From NCBI RefSeq assembly GCF_000571935.1, contig NZ_ATAX01000010.1, positions 52,711 to 116,710 on the forward strand: a stretch of DNA of 64,000 bases. The letters are read 5' to 3'. Shown piece after piece: positions 1-9,416 of the stretch. Origin of the DNA: Ruminococcus flavefaciens 007c. Its GTDB lineage: Bacteria; Bacillota; Clostridia; Oscillospirales; Ruminococcaceae. How positions within the stretch are numbered: the first letter of the stretch is position 1; each line of letters begins with the position of its first letter. Position numbers and translations under genes: made by a program. The notes under the pieces are model-generated. The model was not told the DNA's origin. It saw only the letters and a list, made by a program, of their open reading frames with translations, and did no database searches.

Positions 1-127
1 CCACAGCTCTTCCGTCGTCGCGAGCCTCCTGAACAAGGCGCTTTATAGGCGCTGATTCAGGGCTGACCACGGCAACTATCCTCTCTGAGGATACCATATT
101 TCCGTAACCTATATTTATGAGCTTCAT
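1..127 (-). CDS. remA: RemA/DUF370 family regulator, partial (3' end outside window)
   Basis: The reverse strand from 127 reads [20 protein letters not shown] and continues through [20 protein letters not shown] to the window edge; 42 residues are visible. This is the conserved N-terminus of the RemA/DUF370 family, a small DNA-binding protein that in Bacillus subtilis activates biofilm matrix genes. In many Firmicutes it sits directly downstream of yicC and upstream of gmk, and here it follows yicC with only 5 bases between the two genes. The C-terminal half is cut off by the window, so it cannot be checked for integrity. The family call is firm; the regulatory role in this organism is inferred. 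Confidence 0.88.
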   Translation of the reverse strand, partial: MKLINIGYGNMVSSERIVAVVSPESAPIKRLVQEARDDGRAV

Positions 128-132
128 GGCGA

Positions 133-1011
133 TTACTCTATATTCTGGATCTGTTCGCGGATCTTCTCGATCTCTGCCTTCATATCAACAACTACCTTTG
201 TGATATTGAGATCCTGAGCCTTTGAACCGATGGTATTTACCTCGCGGTTCATCTCCTGAACGATGAAGTCCAGTTTTCTTCCCACTGCCTCATCGCCTGC
301 AAGCATATTCTCCAGCTGAGCGATATGGCTCCTGAGACGTACAGTCTCCTCGTCGACTGCTATCTTTTCAGCAAAAACGGCAGCCTCGGTGATAACTCTC
401 TGATCGTCTATGTCCTTGCCCTCAAGAACCTCGCTGAGCTTCTTGTAGAGCCTGTTCCTGTAATTTTCAACGGTCTTGGGAGAGAGCTCCTCGACCTTTG
501 CGACCATGCCGAGGATCCCCTCAGCCTTATCGGTAATATCCTTTTTAAGGCGCTCGCCTTCAACGGAGCGCATTTCAACGAAACGGTTTATAGCCTCCGA
601 AGCCACATGGGAAACATCGTCCCACACCTGTTCCTCGTCGTCGGGAGTTTTCTGGATATTGAATATATCCGGAAGCTTCATGAGCTTTGAAAGTGTGATA
701 TCGTCCTCGACGCCCAGCTCGTCGGCAATGCTTCTGAGTGCGTTGACATAGCCTTCTGCGGCGCCCTTATTTATAGCGATCTCGGTATCTTTACCCTCGA
801 TATTATTGATAGTTACAGAGACCTCTACCTTGCCGCGGGATATGCTGGTTTTCAGGAGCGCCTTCAGCTTTTCGTCGATATAGCTGAAGGTTCTCGGAAC
901 TCTTGACGAATACTCGTAATATCTATGATTTACGGAACGGATCTCCACAAGGATGTCTCGTCCGTTAAGTATTTGCTGCGCTCTTCCGTAGCCTGTCATA
1001 CTTCTAAGCAC
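133..1011 (-). CDS. yicC: YicC/YloC family endoribonuclease
   Basis: About 292 residues, matching the usual 285-292 of YicC/YloC proteins, which are stress-associated endoribonucleases. The family hallmark [10 protein letters not shown] lies at the very N-terminus, and the C-terminal part carries the conserved [20 protein letters not shown] block (YicC-like plus DUF1732 regions). The frame stays open to an ATG at 1047, but that codon is only about 10-18 bases from the predicted transcription start and has no ribosome site. A GTG at 1009-1011 starts exactly at the family N-terminus, so I prefer it. The gene precedes remA in the same direction and is probably co-transcribed with it. Confidence 0.9.
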   Translation of the reverse strand: MLRSMTGYGRAQQILNGRDILVEIRSVNHRYYEYSSRVPRTFSYIDEKLKALLKTSISRGKVEVSVTINNIEGKDTEIAINKGAAEGYVNALRSIADELGVEDDITLSKLMKLPDIFNIQKTPDDEEQVWDDVSHVASEAINRFVEMRSVEGERLKKDITDKAEGILGMVAKVEELSPKTVENYRNRLYKKLSEVLEGKDIDDQRVITEAAVFAEKIAVDEETVRLRSHIAQLENMLAGDEAVGRKLDFIVQEMNREVNTIGSKAQDLNITKVVVDMKAEIEKIREQIQNIE

Positions 1012-1064
1012 CTTATCGCCTGCTTTCTGAGAGATATTTTTTTGCATAAATATGCTATTATAAT

Positions 1065-1093
1065 ATTATAACATATTTTTATAGATAATGCAA
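1065..1093 (-). promoter_or_regulatory. Sigma-A type promoter of yicC-remA
   Basis: On the reverse strand TTGCAT (1088-1093) and TATAAT (1065-1070) are separated by 17 bases. It lies just upstream of yicC and supports the internal GTG start. Confidence 0.6.
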
Positions 1094-1196
1094 GCTTTTT
1101 TCAGAAAATATTGGGGCAAACGCCTCTTGCCCGAAGGCGTCTGCGCCAAGGCCTTCCTCTGCTGCAAAAGCACATATCAAAGCCCCGTATCCGCAC

Positions 1197-1226
1197 AAAA
1201 AAGCTGCACGGATAAACCGTGCAGCT
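1197..1226 (-). terminator. Rho-independent terminator of the GH48 gene
   Basis: A perfect 10-bp stem (AGCTGCACGG / CCGTGCAGCT, 5-base loop) is followed on the reverse strand by six T. It sits 24 bases past the GH48 stop codon. Confidence 0.85.
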
Positions 1227-1249
1227 CTGTTATACATTATAACTCAGAC

Positions 1250-3832
1250 TTAAGCCTTTGTAGGATCGAGAGAAGCAATCTTCTTAAGGAGATACTCCTG
1301 GATCTTTACAGCGTCATCGCCTGTGAGGCCCTTTGTAGATGTATCAACATCTGCATTTGCCTGGCCCTGCTTTGTAAGAGGCTTAGCAGCTGTGCCGCCG
1401 ATGCCGTACTTGTTGGGGTTAGCAAGTGACTGCATGATGAGGATAGCGTCTGCAAGGTCAACAGTTCCGTCACAGTTAGCATCGCCCCAGAGTGTAACAG
1501 TAACGTCGCCGCCACCCTGTGTAGTTGTTGTTGTTATAGGAGCTGTTGTAGTTGTTGTTGTTGTGGTTGTTGTGGTTGTTGAAGAAGTTGTACTTCCGCT
1601 ATAAGGATCAACCTCAGGGAAGAGGAGTGCCATTGTACCATAAGATACAACTGCATCACCGGCGTGCCAGAATCTGTGATACTGGAACTCGTAGTCTGAG
1701 ATATCAACCTTGCCGTCACCGTTGTTATCTGTACCTTCGCCTTCGTGGTACTTCTTAGCTTCCTGCCACATCTTATCCTTCTCATAGCTCTTACGGATCG
1801 ATGAGAATGTAGCGCCGGGCTCAAGCTTAGAACCGTCAGGCATTTCGCCCTTGTAGTAATCAGGGATATAAACCTTCTGATCGAATACTCTCTTAAGGCT
1901 GGGGTTATGATCGGTAAATGTAATACCGATATCATCACGGCCCTGCTCATACTGGTATGTGAGGAGCTTGTTAGCGAGTAAGAGAGCCTTCTCTTCAACA
2001 GTTGTACCCTCTTCCTGAGAATACTTAGGATCTACGCCCTTAGCCTTTGCATAGTAGATAAGTGTATTACAGAGTGAGGATACGCATCCAACGTCTCCCT
2101 GTCCGTAACCGCCGATCGTGCAGTGGAGTTTGCTGTTAGCAGTCTCGCTGTATGTACCTGACCATGTATCAGGTGTGCATGTGTAGTCTGTATCATTTGC
2201 ACCCCAGTCAAGAGTTGAAGGAATACAATATGAGAAGTGATTGCCGTCCTTATCATCATAGTCGAAGTGAGTATTCTCTTCGAACCAGCCGATCCATCTG
2301 CTGAGGAGCTTGTCGAGAGCAACATCGAGATCGAGTCCGCCGTACTTCTGGCCGGACTTATCGCCGTCCTTTGTTACATAGTAATAAAGCTCTGCAAGAC
2401 GCTGAGTTGACCATACCTGGTTACCGATCCAGTGGTTTGAACCAGGATCTGCGTATACAGGATGAGGAACGTAAGCCATTTCATAGAATGTAGCGTGGCC
2501 TGAAGGATAAGTCTCATAACGGCCTCTCCAGCTGTTTGTACAACCACCAGCGAAAGGACCTTCCTGAGACTGGAGCCACTGATACATTTCGATCTGTCTC
2601 TTGAGAGACTCAGTATAGTCGTCAGATGCCTTGCTTGACTGCATACCGGCATTGATATCCTTATCATAAAGGAGTGCGTAAGCAGCAAGAGGATTCTGAT
2701 AGAACTGATGTGAGTGTGAGCAGCCGATCTGCCATGCCCATGAATAGTTGCCGTATGAAGCCTTGAGAGCTCCGCCCCAAGCTGTATACCAAGCCATGAG
2801 GAAGTGCTGTGACTTCAGGCCTGCAGTCGGGCTTGTAAGTGTAACAGAAGGAGAGATCTCCTTATAGTACTTATCAAACATATCGTTACGGCACTGGTCA
2901 CCCATCTTACCTGCGAGAGCAGATACGGATGAATCGCCTGCATTGTAGTAGTTTGCAAATGCAACAGCCTGGATAGCACGATCCTCAGCGTCAGGAGCAT
3001 TTGTGAAGGAGTACTGTGAAGGAACCTTGTCCTTACCGTTGAAGATAGCCTTGATACCGTTACCGTTATTCTGATCAGTGCTCTCCATACCCCACTTAAG
3101 CTCTTCAAGACAAGGAGCAGGAACTGTCTCGAAACAAGACTCCTGTTCACCTCTCTGGAAGGTGTTGATGAAAGTAAACTTACCCTCACCCTTTGTGCCC
3201 TTGCTGAAGCCATACCAGTCGTCAACGTCAGCCAGCCAGTTCATGAGGTAGTAGCCCTTATCGCTGCCGTATGCAGACTTGAATGTCTCGAACAGAGGAT
3301 TTACAGCCTCAACATCAGGCTGCTTTGAAGGATACTCTTCGGGAGTGTCACACTCTTCAGCAACGTCAGCCTTGAGTCTGTCGAGCTTCCAGATTGACTC
3401 ATACTCGATGTCAGTTCTGTTTGCAGCCTTTGACCAGCCGGGGATCATAGCTTCCATTGTGTTCCAAGCCTTCTTCAGATCGCCTGCAGAACCGCTTATA
3501 ACGCCCTGCTTAGCAAGAACATCGTGCATAGCAGCCATCCATACGATGTATGACATAGCCTCTGATGTTGTCTCGTGACCGTAGTCAGGAGCCTCAACGA
3601 TAAATGTTTCTACTGAATGGTAAGGAATACCGAAGCCTGAACCGTTATTCTGCTTGCTGAGGTAGCCGTTCTGCTCACCGTTTGTTACAACATCTTCATA
3701 AAGAGATGAGAACATTTCAGCATAGCTGGGTGCTTTTGTAGCAGCTGAAGCCATAGAAGGCATAACTGCTGCTGCGGACATTGCAGCTGCAAGAACGCTT
3801 GCTGCGAGAGCCTTATTCTTTTTGCTTATCAT
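1250..3832 (-). CDS. GH48 cellulase (reducing-end cellobiohydrolase type) with C-terminal dockerin
   Basis: An 860-residue secreted cellulosomal enzyme. Residues 1-30 are a signal peptide (MISKKN, Ala-rich core, ASA site). Residues about 33-745 are a GH48 catalytic module, shown by ETTSEAMSYIVWMAAM (E91 of TSEA is the presumed acid) and YGNYSWAWQIGCSHSHQFYQ. A Thr-rich linker (746-772) leads to a dockerin with two calcium-loop repeats (GDANCDGTVDLADA and the divergent NADVDTSTKGLTGDDA). GH48 enzymes are the processive exoglucanases that dominate cellulosomes. The start follows GAGAGGGG and fits the signal peptide. The gene is monocistronic, with its own terminator and a long upstream region. 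The dockerin implies binding to a scaffoldin cohesin rather than to cellulose directly; no CBM is visible. Confidence 0.95.
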   Translation of the reverse strand: MISKKNKALAASVLAAAMSAAAVMPSMASAATKAPSYAEMFSSLYEDVVTNGEQNGYLSKQNNGSGFGIPYHSVETFIVEAPDYGHETTSEAMSYIVWMAAMHDVLAKQGVISGSAGDLKKAWNTMEAMIPGWSKAANRTDIEYESIWKLDRLKADVAEECDTPEEYPSKQPDVEAVNPLFETFKSAYGSDKGYYLMNWLADVDDWYGFSKGTKGEGKFTFINTFQRGEQESCFETVPAPCLEELKWGMESTDQNNGNGIKAIFNGKDKVPSQYSFTNAPDAEDRAIQAVAFANYYNAGDSSVSALAGKMGDQCRNDMFDKYYKEISPSVTLTSPTAGLKSQHFLMAWYTAWGGALKASYGNYSWAWQIGCSHSHQFYQNPLAAYALLYDKDINAGMQSSKASDDYTESLKRQIEMYQWLQSQEGPFAGGCTNSWRGRYETYPSGHATFYEMAYVPHPVYADPGSNHWIGNQVWSTQRLAELYYYVTKDGDKSGQKYGGLDLDVALDKLLSRWIGWFEENTHFDYDDKDGNHFSYCIPSTLDWGANDTDYTCTPDTWSGTYSETANSKLHCTIGGYGQGDVGCVSSLCNTLIYYAKAKGVDPKYSQEEGTTVEEKALLLANKLLTYQYEQGRDDIGITFTDHNPSLKRVFDQKVYIPDYYKGEMPDGSKLEPGATFSSIRKSYEKDKMWQEAKKYHEGEGTDNNGDGKVDISDYEFQYHRFWHAGDAVVSYGTMALLFPEVDPYSGSTTSSTTTTTTTTTTTTAPITTTTTQGGGDVTVTLWGDANCDGTVDLADAILIMQSLANPNKYGIGGTAAKPLTKQGQANADVDTSTKGLTGDDAVKIQEYLLKKIASLDPTKA
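1517..1597 (-). repeat. Threonine-codon microsatellite encoding the GH48 linker
   Basis: A run of ACA/ACT-type triplets (GTT/GTA on the plus strand) encodes 12 consecutive Thr plus flanking Thr/Ser. Slippage here would change linker length in units of one residue without breaking the frame. Confidence 0.7.
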
Positions 3833-4410
3833 TTGTTTTTACCCCTCTCATAATAGTATAGTGGTTAAAAAAATGGATGATCAGTCTTCTATTATAATAG
3901 AAGACGCATACGAAAATACTTCGTACACTGTGTGCATTTTCACGCAGACTGCACACAATTCTCAAACTATTTTCAAGATAATTATATTCCACATTTCACT
4001 TTGTGTCAACAGTTTAAGATGTTTTACCATTTGGCCAATGTCATTTTTGGTGCAATGCACACAATAACAAAACCTTTTTTGTACATTTTGTCCACCCGAA
4101 AAATCCATGTTTTCCGCCATTTATGAACGAGATATTAACACGTTTCAAAGTCAAACAAAATGCTGAAACATTCATCGCACCAACAATTATCTTTCACCAA
4201 ACCCTCACACATTGGCTATAATATTTACCGTAACAGGTACACACGTTATGGTATGTCTTCTTGCCCCTCTTGCGTTGAATTAACATTATATTCATATTTT
4301 GTTCATTATGCGTTAATGTTATTCTGCGATAATAAAACAGTATGCTATAATGAGATAATAGCATCTTGTTTTTACCTTATTTTTGATTTATGATCGGAAA
4401 GGAGCAGCTC
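3833..4410. other. 578-base AT-rich intergenic region between divergent GH48 and ABC genes
   Basis: No credible gene is present. It holds a 22-bp palindrome near the GH48 start, a TATAAT (4346-4351) that is the likely -10 for the rightward ABC operon (no good -35), and long AT-rich sequence. The size suggests extended regulatory sequence for one or both genes. Confidence 0.6.
3884..3905. promoter_or_regulatory. Perfect 22-bp palindrome upstream of the GH48 gene
   Basis: The arms GTCTTCTATTA / TAATAGAAGAC meet without a loop, centred 62 bases upstream of the GH48 start codon. The centre contains ATTATAAT, readable as a -10 hexamer on either strand. Perfect dyad symmetry at this position suggests an operator for a dimeric regulator. 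The regulator is unknown. Confidence 0.5.
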
Positions 4411-5445
4411 ATGATTACTATTGAAAATCTTACGAAATATTATGGCAACAATCGTGCCGTCAATCATATAAGCTTTACAATAAATGATAATGAGATCCTT
4501 GGATTTCTCGGGCCGAACGGCGCGGGCAAATCCACTACCATGAACATGATCGCAGGTTACCTGCCCATGTCCGACGGCACCGTGACCATTTACGGCGCCG
4601 ACATCACCAAGGAGCCAGGAAAGGCCAAGCGCAACATAGGCTATCTTCCCGAGATACCACCCGTGTATCCCGATATGAAGGTAAAGGAGTACCTCTCATT
4701 CTGCGCAGGTCTCAAGAGAGTTCCCCGCGGAGAAAGAAAAAACGAGATCGAACGCGTAATGAAGCTTCTCAAGATAAAGGACGTGGAAGGCAAGCTCATA
4801 CGCAACCTCTCAAAGGGCTATAAGCAGCGTGTGGGCTTTGCACAGGCACTCCTGGGCAATCCCAAGTTCCTCATCCTTGACGAGCCCACAGTCGGACTCG
4901 ATCCCAATCAGGTTGCCGAGGTCCGCGCTATAATCAAGGACCTCAAAAATGAACATTCGGTAATATTCAGCTCACATATTCTCAGTGAGGTAAGCGCTAT
5001 CTGCGACAGGGTAGTCATCATCAACAAGGGCGATATCCGCGCCATAGATACCATCGAGAATCTTGAAAGATCCTTTGTGAATTCTCTTGTGCTCCATCTC
5101 AAGGTCAAGGGCAGCAAGTCAAAGACAGCCTCTATCATAGAGACCACAAAGGGCGTAAAGGAGATCACCTCCATCGATGACGAAGGCAATGATATCTATT
5201 CCTTTACAGTACAGCTGGAAGGCGATGCCGATGCCATCAGAGACAGTATCATGGACGACTGCCTCAAAAACCACGTAAGCATCATTGAGATATTCACGGA
5301 CAAGCCCAATCTCGAAAACGTATTCATCGAGCTCATAAACCGTCCAGTAAAGAAGTCGGGACTTCAGGAGCTCCTTGACGAAACTCCCGATGAGTCCGAG
5401 GCTGATGCCGAAGACCAGGGCGAAGAAGAAAAGGAGGAAGAGTAA
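4411..5445 (+). CDS. ABC transporter ATP-binding protein (GldA-like)
   Basis: 344 residues. Walker A GPNGAGKST is at about 34-42, the ABC signature LSKGYKQR near 130, and Walker B FLILDEPTVGLDP near 150-162, followed by the H-loop region SSHILSEVSAICDRV. An accessory C-terminal domain ends in a strongly acidic tail. The ATG at 4411 is preceded by AAAGGAGCAGCTC; the earlier in-frame ATG at 4390 lies upstream of that ribosome site and is unlikely. It would energise the permease encoded next. Gene order (ATPase, ABC-2 permease, GldG-like protein, DUF4340 protein) is a common four-gene unit in clostridia, often named after gliding genes but found in non-gliders. The substrate is unknown. Confidence 0.9.
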   Translation: MITIENLTKYYGNNRAVNHISFTINDNEILGFLGPNGAGKSTTMNMIAGYLPMSDGTVTIYGADITKEPGKAKRNIGYLPEIPPVYPDMKVKEYLSFCAGLKRVPRGERKNEIERVMKLLKIKDVEGKLIRNLSKGYKQRVGFAQALLGNPKFLILDEPTVGLDPNQVAEVRAIIKDLKNEHSVIFSSHILSEVSAICDRVVIINKGDIRAIDTIENLERSFVNSLVLHLKVKGSKSKTASIIETTKGVKEITSIDDEGNDIYSFTVQLEGDADAIRDSIMDDCLKNHVSIIEIFTDKPNLENVFIELINRPVKKSGLQELLDETPDESEADAEDQGEEEKEEE

Positions 5446-5446
5446 T

Positions 5447-6181
5447 ATGTTCCCTATTTACAAAAAGGAGCTGCAATCCTTCTTTTATACTCCCTTTGCC
5501 TATGCAATGGCAGCTCTCTTCATGCTGCTGTTCTCGCTGAGCTTCTCGACAGGTATCGCACAGATCGAGGAAACCAATACCTGGGCATTCTCCTTCACGG
5601 AAATGTTCTATTCCGTAATCCTTTACTTTATCTTCCTCATTCCTATCCTCACCATGAGAACATTTGCGGATGAGCGCAAGAACGGCACAGAGGTACTGCT
5701 CATGACCTCTCCCGTAAGCACAGCCAAGATAGTTATCGCAAAGTTCCTTGCCAACATAACCGTATACCTCTTCATGCTGGCAGGCACTGTGGTATTCCCC
5801 ATAATCACCTCCATGAAGGGCGAGGTAGTTGTCAGCCAGCTCATATGCGCATACATAGGCATCTTCTGCTGGGGAGCAATGTATATCGCACTGGGTATGC
5901 TCATCTCCTCCTTTATGGAAACACCCGTTATCGCCGCTATCGTAGGCGAGGTCATCATGTTCGGACTGCTCTTCGTGGACGACCTTGCGAATACTCCATT
6001 CATCTCACAGTACCCGAAGCTTCAGTCTGTTATCTACGCATTTGCCGCACAGCCAAGATTTGCTTACTTCTCGGAGGGCTTCATACGTCTTTCGGATCTG
6101 GTGTTCTTTGCCTCGGCTATAATCGTTCTTCTCGTATGGACCTACATAACCATAGAGAAAAGACGCTGGAACAGGGGGTAA
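5447..6181 (+). CDS. ABC-2 family transporter permease (GldF-like)
   Basis: 244 residues with about six hydrophobic segments, beginning MFPIYKKELQSFFYTPFAYA, typical of GldF/ABC-2 permeases that start with a short cytoplasmic helix. The conserved RTFADERKNGTEVLLMTSPV loop follows the second membrane segment. The ATG at 5447 has a strong AAGGAGG site inside the end of the ATPase gene and begins one base after its TAA, so the two are translationally coupled. The frame is open further upstream, but that stretch is out-of-frame overlap with the ATPase acidic tail and is rejected. It forms the membrane channel partner of the preceding ATPase. Confidence 0.88.
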   Translation: MFPIYKKELQSFFYTPFAYAMAALFMLLFSLSFSTGIAQIEETNTWAFSFTEMFYSVILYFIFLIPILTMRTFADERKNGTEVLLMTSPVSTAKIVIAKFLANITVYLFMLAGTVVFPIITSMKGEVVVSQLICAYIGIFCWGAMYIALGMLISSFMETPVIAAIVGEVIMFGLLFVDDLANTPFISQYPKLQSVIYAFAAQPRFAYFSEGFIRLSDLVFFASAIIVLLVWTYITIEKRRWNRG

Positions 6182-6187
6182 GCTGAT

Positions 6188-7714
6188 ATGAAAAAGAAAA
6201 AACTCAATCTTTCGGGTGCATTCGCCTTTATACTCGCTGTCCTCGTGCTTCTCATATTCGTACCGATAAACCTTATCGTAAGCTACTACGACAAGGGCTT
6301 TGATATGACTCCTTCAAAGAAGTACACTCTCAACGATAAGACAGTAAAGCTCATAAACGACAACTCCGACAAGGAGATAGACCTTTACTTCCTTTACAAG
6401 CTGGAGAAATTCAAGAAGGCAGAGGCTTCAGAGCTTCTCCCCCTTTATCACACACTCACACAGCTTGACGAATTCGACAATATTAATCTCACCTGCTTCA
6501 ACCCCAATGAGAACGCAGCTCTCACGAAGGAACTGGATCCCAACAATATCCTCTCCCTTGAAGCCGGTGATCTTGTAGTAAAGTGCAACAACGTAAGCAA
6601 GAAGATTGCTCATGGCAAGTTCTTCCAGGAGAATCAGTCAGGCGTCCGCGAATTCGCAGGCGAAGCTCTTATCGACTCCGCTATCGCTACCTGCGCCAGC
6701 GGTTCACTTCCTGCTATATACTTCCTGACAGGCCACGGCGAAAAGTCCATCGATGGAAATCTCTCGTCATTCGCATTACAGCTCAAGGCCAAGGACTACG
6801 ACGTGCAGGAGCTCGATCTTGAAAAGGAAGGCAGCATCCCCGCCAATGCAAAGATCATTTACCTTGTAGCTCCCCAGAAGGATCTGACTGAAAAGGAAAA
6901 GGACATCATCCTGGACTACGCCGAGAACGGCGGAGCGATCTCATTTCTTCTTGATCCCTGCGAAACAGAGGGACGCTTCTACAATATAGAAGCCGTAATG
7001 GAATACTTCGGACTTATCCTCGATTATAACATCGTTACCGAGACTTCCCGCGCGAATATGCTCGATGACAGAGAATACACACAGAACGAGAACTACTTCC
7101 GCGTTGAATATCCCGCAGGAAGCCAGTACAACAGTGAGTTCACACAGGATCTCACCTCAGACCTCAATTATCTTATCTCAAAGGGCGATTATGTTGCAGG
7201 TATAGCATATCCCAGAAGCCTTACCGAGATCCCGGAGGACAGCTTCCCCGGAGCAGCTTATACAGAGCGCTCGTCCATAATAAAGAACATCTCCACCACT
7301 AACGCAGAGACGGGTGAGACAGGCTATACCACCGCCAGCAAGTCCATGGGCGGCGACGAAGTAACAGCTCAGCAGGCTGATGATTATCTCACGGGAATGG
7401 CGCTGGACTTCGGCTATTATTCCTACAACAAGGAATCCAACGCAAAGATGTTCGTACTCGGAACCTCGGCACCTATAGACAACGATCTTCTGAACGTAGA
7501 CGTCTCCGGTACACAGACTCTTACACTTTTCAGCAACACATGGCTCTACGACGCCGACGTACAGTTCGGTGTTGAAAACAAATTCAATTCCTACGACAAG
7601 ATGACCTTCAGGGACGCAGGCGAAGCAAAGACAGTCATGGCAGTAGTCTATGTGATACCGCTTATCATTGCAGGCATAGGCGTAGCAGTATGGCTTAAAA
7701 GGAGACATTCCTGA
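6188..7714 (+). CDS. GldG-family ABC-type auxiliary protein
   Basis: 508 residues. An N-terminal membrane segment (about 10-32), a large extracellular region containing the IFT52/GldG-like fold (PAIYFLTGHGEKSI near 175, ISFLLDPCETEG near 250), and a C-terminal membrane segment (about 480-502) ending in KRRHS. Proteins of this type pair with GldA/GldF-like ABC systems. The gene begins 6 bases after the permease stop, after a purine-rich site, and its TGA overlaps the next ATG by one base. The function is probably as an extracytoplasmic component of the transporter; the transported molecule is not indicated. Confidence 0.82.
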   Translation: MKKKKLNLSGAFAFILAVLVLLIFVPINLIVSYYDKGFDMTPSKKYTLNDKTVKLINDNSDKEIDLYFLYKLEKFKKAEASELLPLYHTLTQLDEFDNINLTCFNPNENAALTKELDPNNILSLEAGDLVVKCNNVSKKIAHGKFFQENQSGVREFAGEALIDSAIATCASGSLPAIYFLTGHGEKSIDGNLSSFALQLKAKDYDVQELDLEKEGSIPANAKIIYLVAPQKDLTEKEKDIILDYAENGGAISFLLDPCETEGRFYNIEAVMEYFGLILDYNIVTETSRANMLDDREYTQNENYFRVEYPAGSQYNSEFTQDLTSDLNYLISKGDYVAGIAYPRSLTEIPEDSFPGAAYTERSSIIKNISTTNAETGETGYTTASKSMGGDEVTAQQADDYLTGMALDFGYYSYNKESNAKMFVLGTSAPIDNDLLNVDVSGTQTLTLFSNTWLYDADVQFGVENKFNSYDKMTFRDAGEAKTVMAVVYVIPLIIAGIGVAVWLKRRHS

Positions 7715-9084
7715 TGAAAAAAGCAATAATCGCACTTGTTGCCATGATCATTGCCGCAGGCGGCTCTGTGGGAGCCTATGTGGCAGTAAAGCACAACAAG
7801 GACAAGGAAAAACAGCAGGTAAAGGAGCAGCTGGCAGACAATGTGCTGTTCAGCTTTGATCCTTACAGCCCCACACAGATAGAGTTCAGCAACAAAAATG
7901 AAAAATACATCGCTCAGACCGACGGCGAGACATGGACTCTCAGCAGCGGTGAATTCCCTGTAGACCAGGATTACTGCAAGCTCATCTGCGTGTATCTTTC
8001 AGACCTTAAAGCAGAGACGAATTACGGTCCCATCACCGATGAAAAGCTGAAGATGTACGGACTTGACGATCCCGATACCATCAGCGTAACAGCTCCCTCG
8101 GGCACACACACCATCAATATAGGCGACCTCAGCCCTATGGGAGACTATTACTACGCCACAGTAGAAGGCAAGGAAAACATCTACGCCATCGAATCCATGA
8201 AGGGAAGCGTACTCAGGATAGACAGGCTCCTGCTCAAGAACAAGATGCTTGTCCCCTATTCCGCACACGACATCAAGGAGCTCACCATCACCAAGGAAGG
8301 CAAGACGGTTTGTCATCTCAGCTATGACAAGGACGCCGACAAGTGGTCGCTCCCCGAAGAATATGATATGCTGGGCACTGATAATACCCGTGTTTCAGCT
8401 GTTATCAGCACTTTTGTCCGCCTGGAGGCAGACGAGATGCTGGACGAGAATCTCACTGATCTTTCAAAGTACGGATTTGACAAGCCCTATGCCGAAATAG
8501 ACGTAAAGGGCATCGACAATTCCGAAAGACATATCACCATTGCCGTGAATGAAGACGAGCCCACCTACTGTCTGGCTCTCATGGACGACGGTCAGGTAGA
8601 GCGCTATTACAGATCTGATCTGGACATAGTAGACAAGGAGCCCTTCAACTACATAATCAAGAACAAGATCGTTGCAGCTTATCAGGATACCAATAAGTTC
8701 AGCGTAAAGTTCAACGGCAACGAAGACACCTGCGAACTCGATCTTGCGAATTCAAAATGCGTATACAACGGCAAGAAGGCAGACATTGCCTCAGTCGAAA
8801 TATATTCGGCATTCAACAACTTCTTCAACTCCATATCCATTCTGGAATATTCGGGAACCGACATCAACGCAGCTCCCCGGCTGAAGGATCCCGTATTGTC
8901 GGCAGAATTCGAGACAAAGGAAGACGGCACAAAGAAGCTTGACCTTGTCAAGGGCGACGACGGACGCTGTTACGTATTCCTTGACGGAAAGTACAACGGC
9001 GGCTATGTTGACGAAACAGTGCTGACAGGAAGAAATTCCATAAGCGAATTCTACATAAAGTTCAAGAAGCTGGCAGACCTGTAA
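7714..9084 (+). CDS. DUF4340 domain-containing membrane-anchored protein
   Basis: 456 residues with one N-terminal membrane anchor (MKKAIIALVAMIIAAGGSVG) and a long extracellular part made of repeated beta-rich DUF4340-like units (for example WTLSSGEFPVDQDYCKLICV and WSLPEEYDMLGTDNTRVSAV share a layout). It overlaps the GldG-like gene by one base (TGATG), so it is the last gene of the ABC operon, and a strong hairpin follows. DUF4340 proteins are regular partners of GldG-like ABC clusters in Firmicutes. The role is unknown; a sensing or assembly role outside the membrane would fit. Confidence 0.8.
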   Translation: MKKAIIALVAMIIAAGGSVGAYVAVKHNKDKEKQQVKEQLADNVLFSFDPYSPTQIEFSNKNEKYIAQTDGETWTLSSGEFPVDQDYCKLICVYLSDLKAETNYGPITDEKLKMYGLDDPDTISVTAPSGTHTINIGDLSPMGDYYYATVEGKENIYAIESMKGSVLRIDRLLLKNKMLVPYSAHDIKELTITKEGKTVCHLSYDKDADKWSLPEEYDMLGTDNTRVSAVISTFVRLEADEMLDENLTDLSKYGFDKPYAEIDVKGIDNSERHITIAVNEDEPTYCLALMDDGQVERYYRSDLDIVDKEPFNYIIKNKIVAAYQDTNKFSVKFNGNEDTCELDLANSKCVYNGKKADIASVEIYSAFNNFFNSISILEYSGTDINAAPRLKDPVLSAEFETKEDGTKKLDLVKGDDGRCYVFLDGKYNGGYVDETVLTGRNSISEFYIKFKKLADL

Positions 9085-9090
9085 AAAAGC

Positions 9091-9128
9091 AAAGCCCGGA
9101 GGCAGTAATGTGCTGCTTCCGGGCTTTA
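9091..9128. terminator. Bidirectional terminator between the ABC operon and spoIIID
   Basis: The inverted repeat AAAGCCCGGAGGCAG / CTGCTTCCGGGCTTT has a short loop and ends in T on both strands. It lies between convergent genes. Confidence 0.75.
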
Positions 9129-9139
9129 TTCATGCCCTG

Positions 9140-9406
9140 TTATTTTCTGCGCCGGCAGGCGATCTCCGCATATTTCATTTTTGTAGCAAGTCCGCCGCGG
9201 ATATGGCGTTCCTGCTTGTTTATCTCAAGAATATCCTTGACTCTGCGAAAAAGCTCGGGATCCTCGCCGCGGAGCTTTTCGCTTACATCCTTATGCACCG
9301 TACTTTTGGAAATGCCGAATTTTTTTGCTGCACCGCGGACAGTAGCGCGGTTCTCAGCTATAAACCTGCCGAGCATGACCGCCCGTCCCTCAGGCTGCTC
9401 CTTCAT
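9140..9406 (-). CDS. spoIIID: Stage III sporulation protein D family transcriptional regulator
   Basis: 88 residues, the normal size for SpoIIID, which regulates mother-cell sigma-E genes during sporulation. The helix-turn-helix RGAAKKFGISKSTVHKDVSE is nearly identical to the family core, and the C-terminal RHIRGGLATKMKY motif is also diagnostic. The start follows AGAGGTGATAGA. It lies back to back with spoVAC. Ruminococci of this group are generally described as asporogenous, so an intact gene is notable. A 9-bp inverted repeat overlaps its ribosome site (see that entry). Confidence 0.9.
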   Translation of the reverse strand: MKEQPEGRAVMLGRFIAENRATVRGAAKKFGISKSTVHKDVSEKLRGEDPELFRRVKDILEINKQERHIRGGLATKMKYAEIACRRRK

Positions 9407-9416
9407 TCTATCACCT

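Noticed and set aside
4411..9084. Gliding motility system
   Set aside because: The ATPase, permease and GldG-like protein resemble gliding genes, but the other Gld components are absent and the same four-gene unit is common in non-gliding clostridia.
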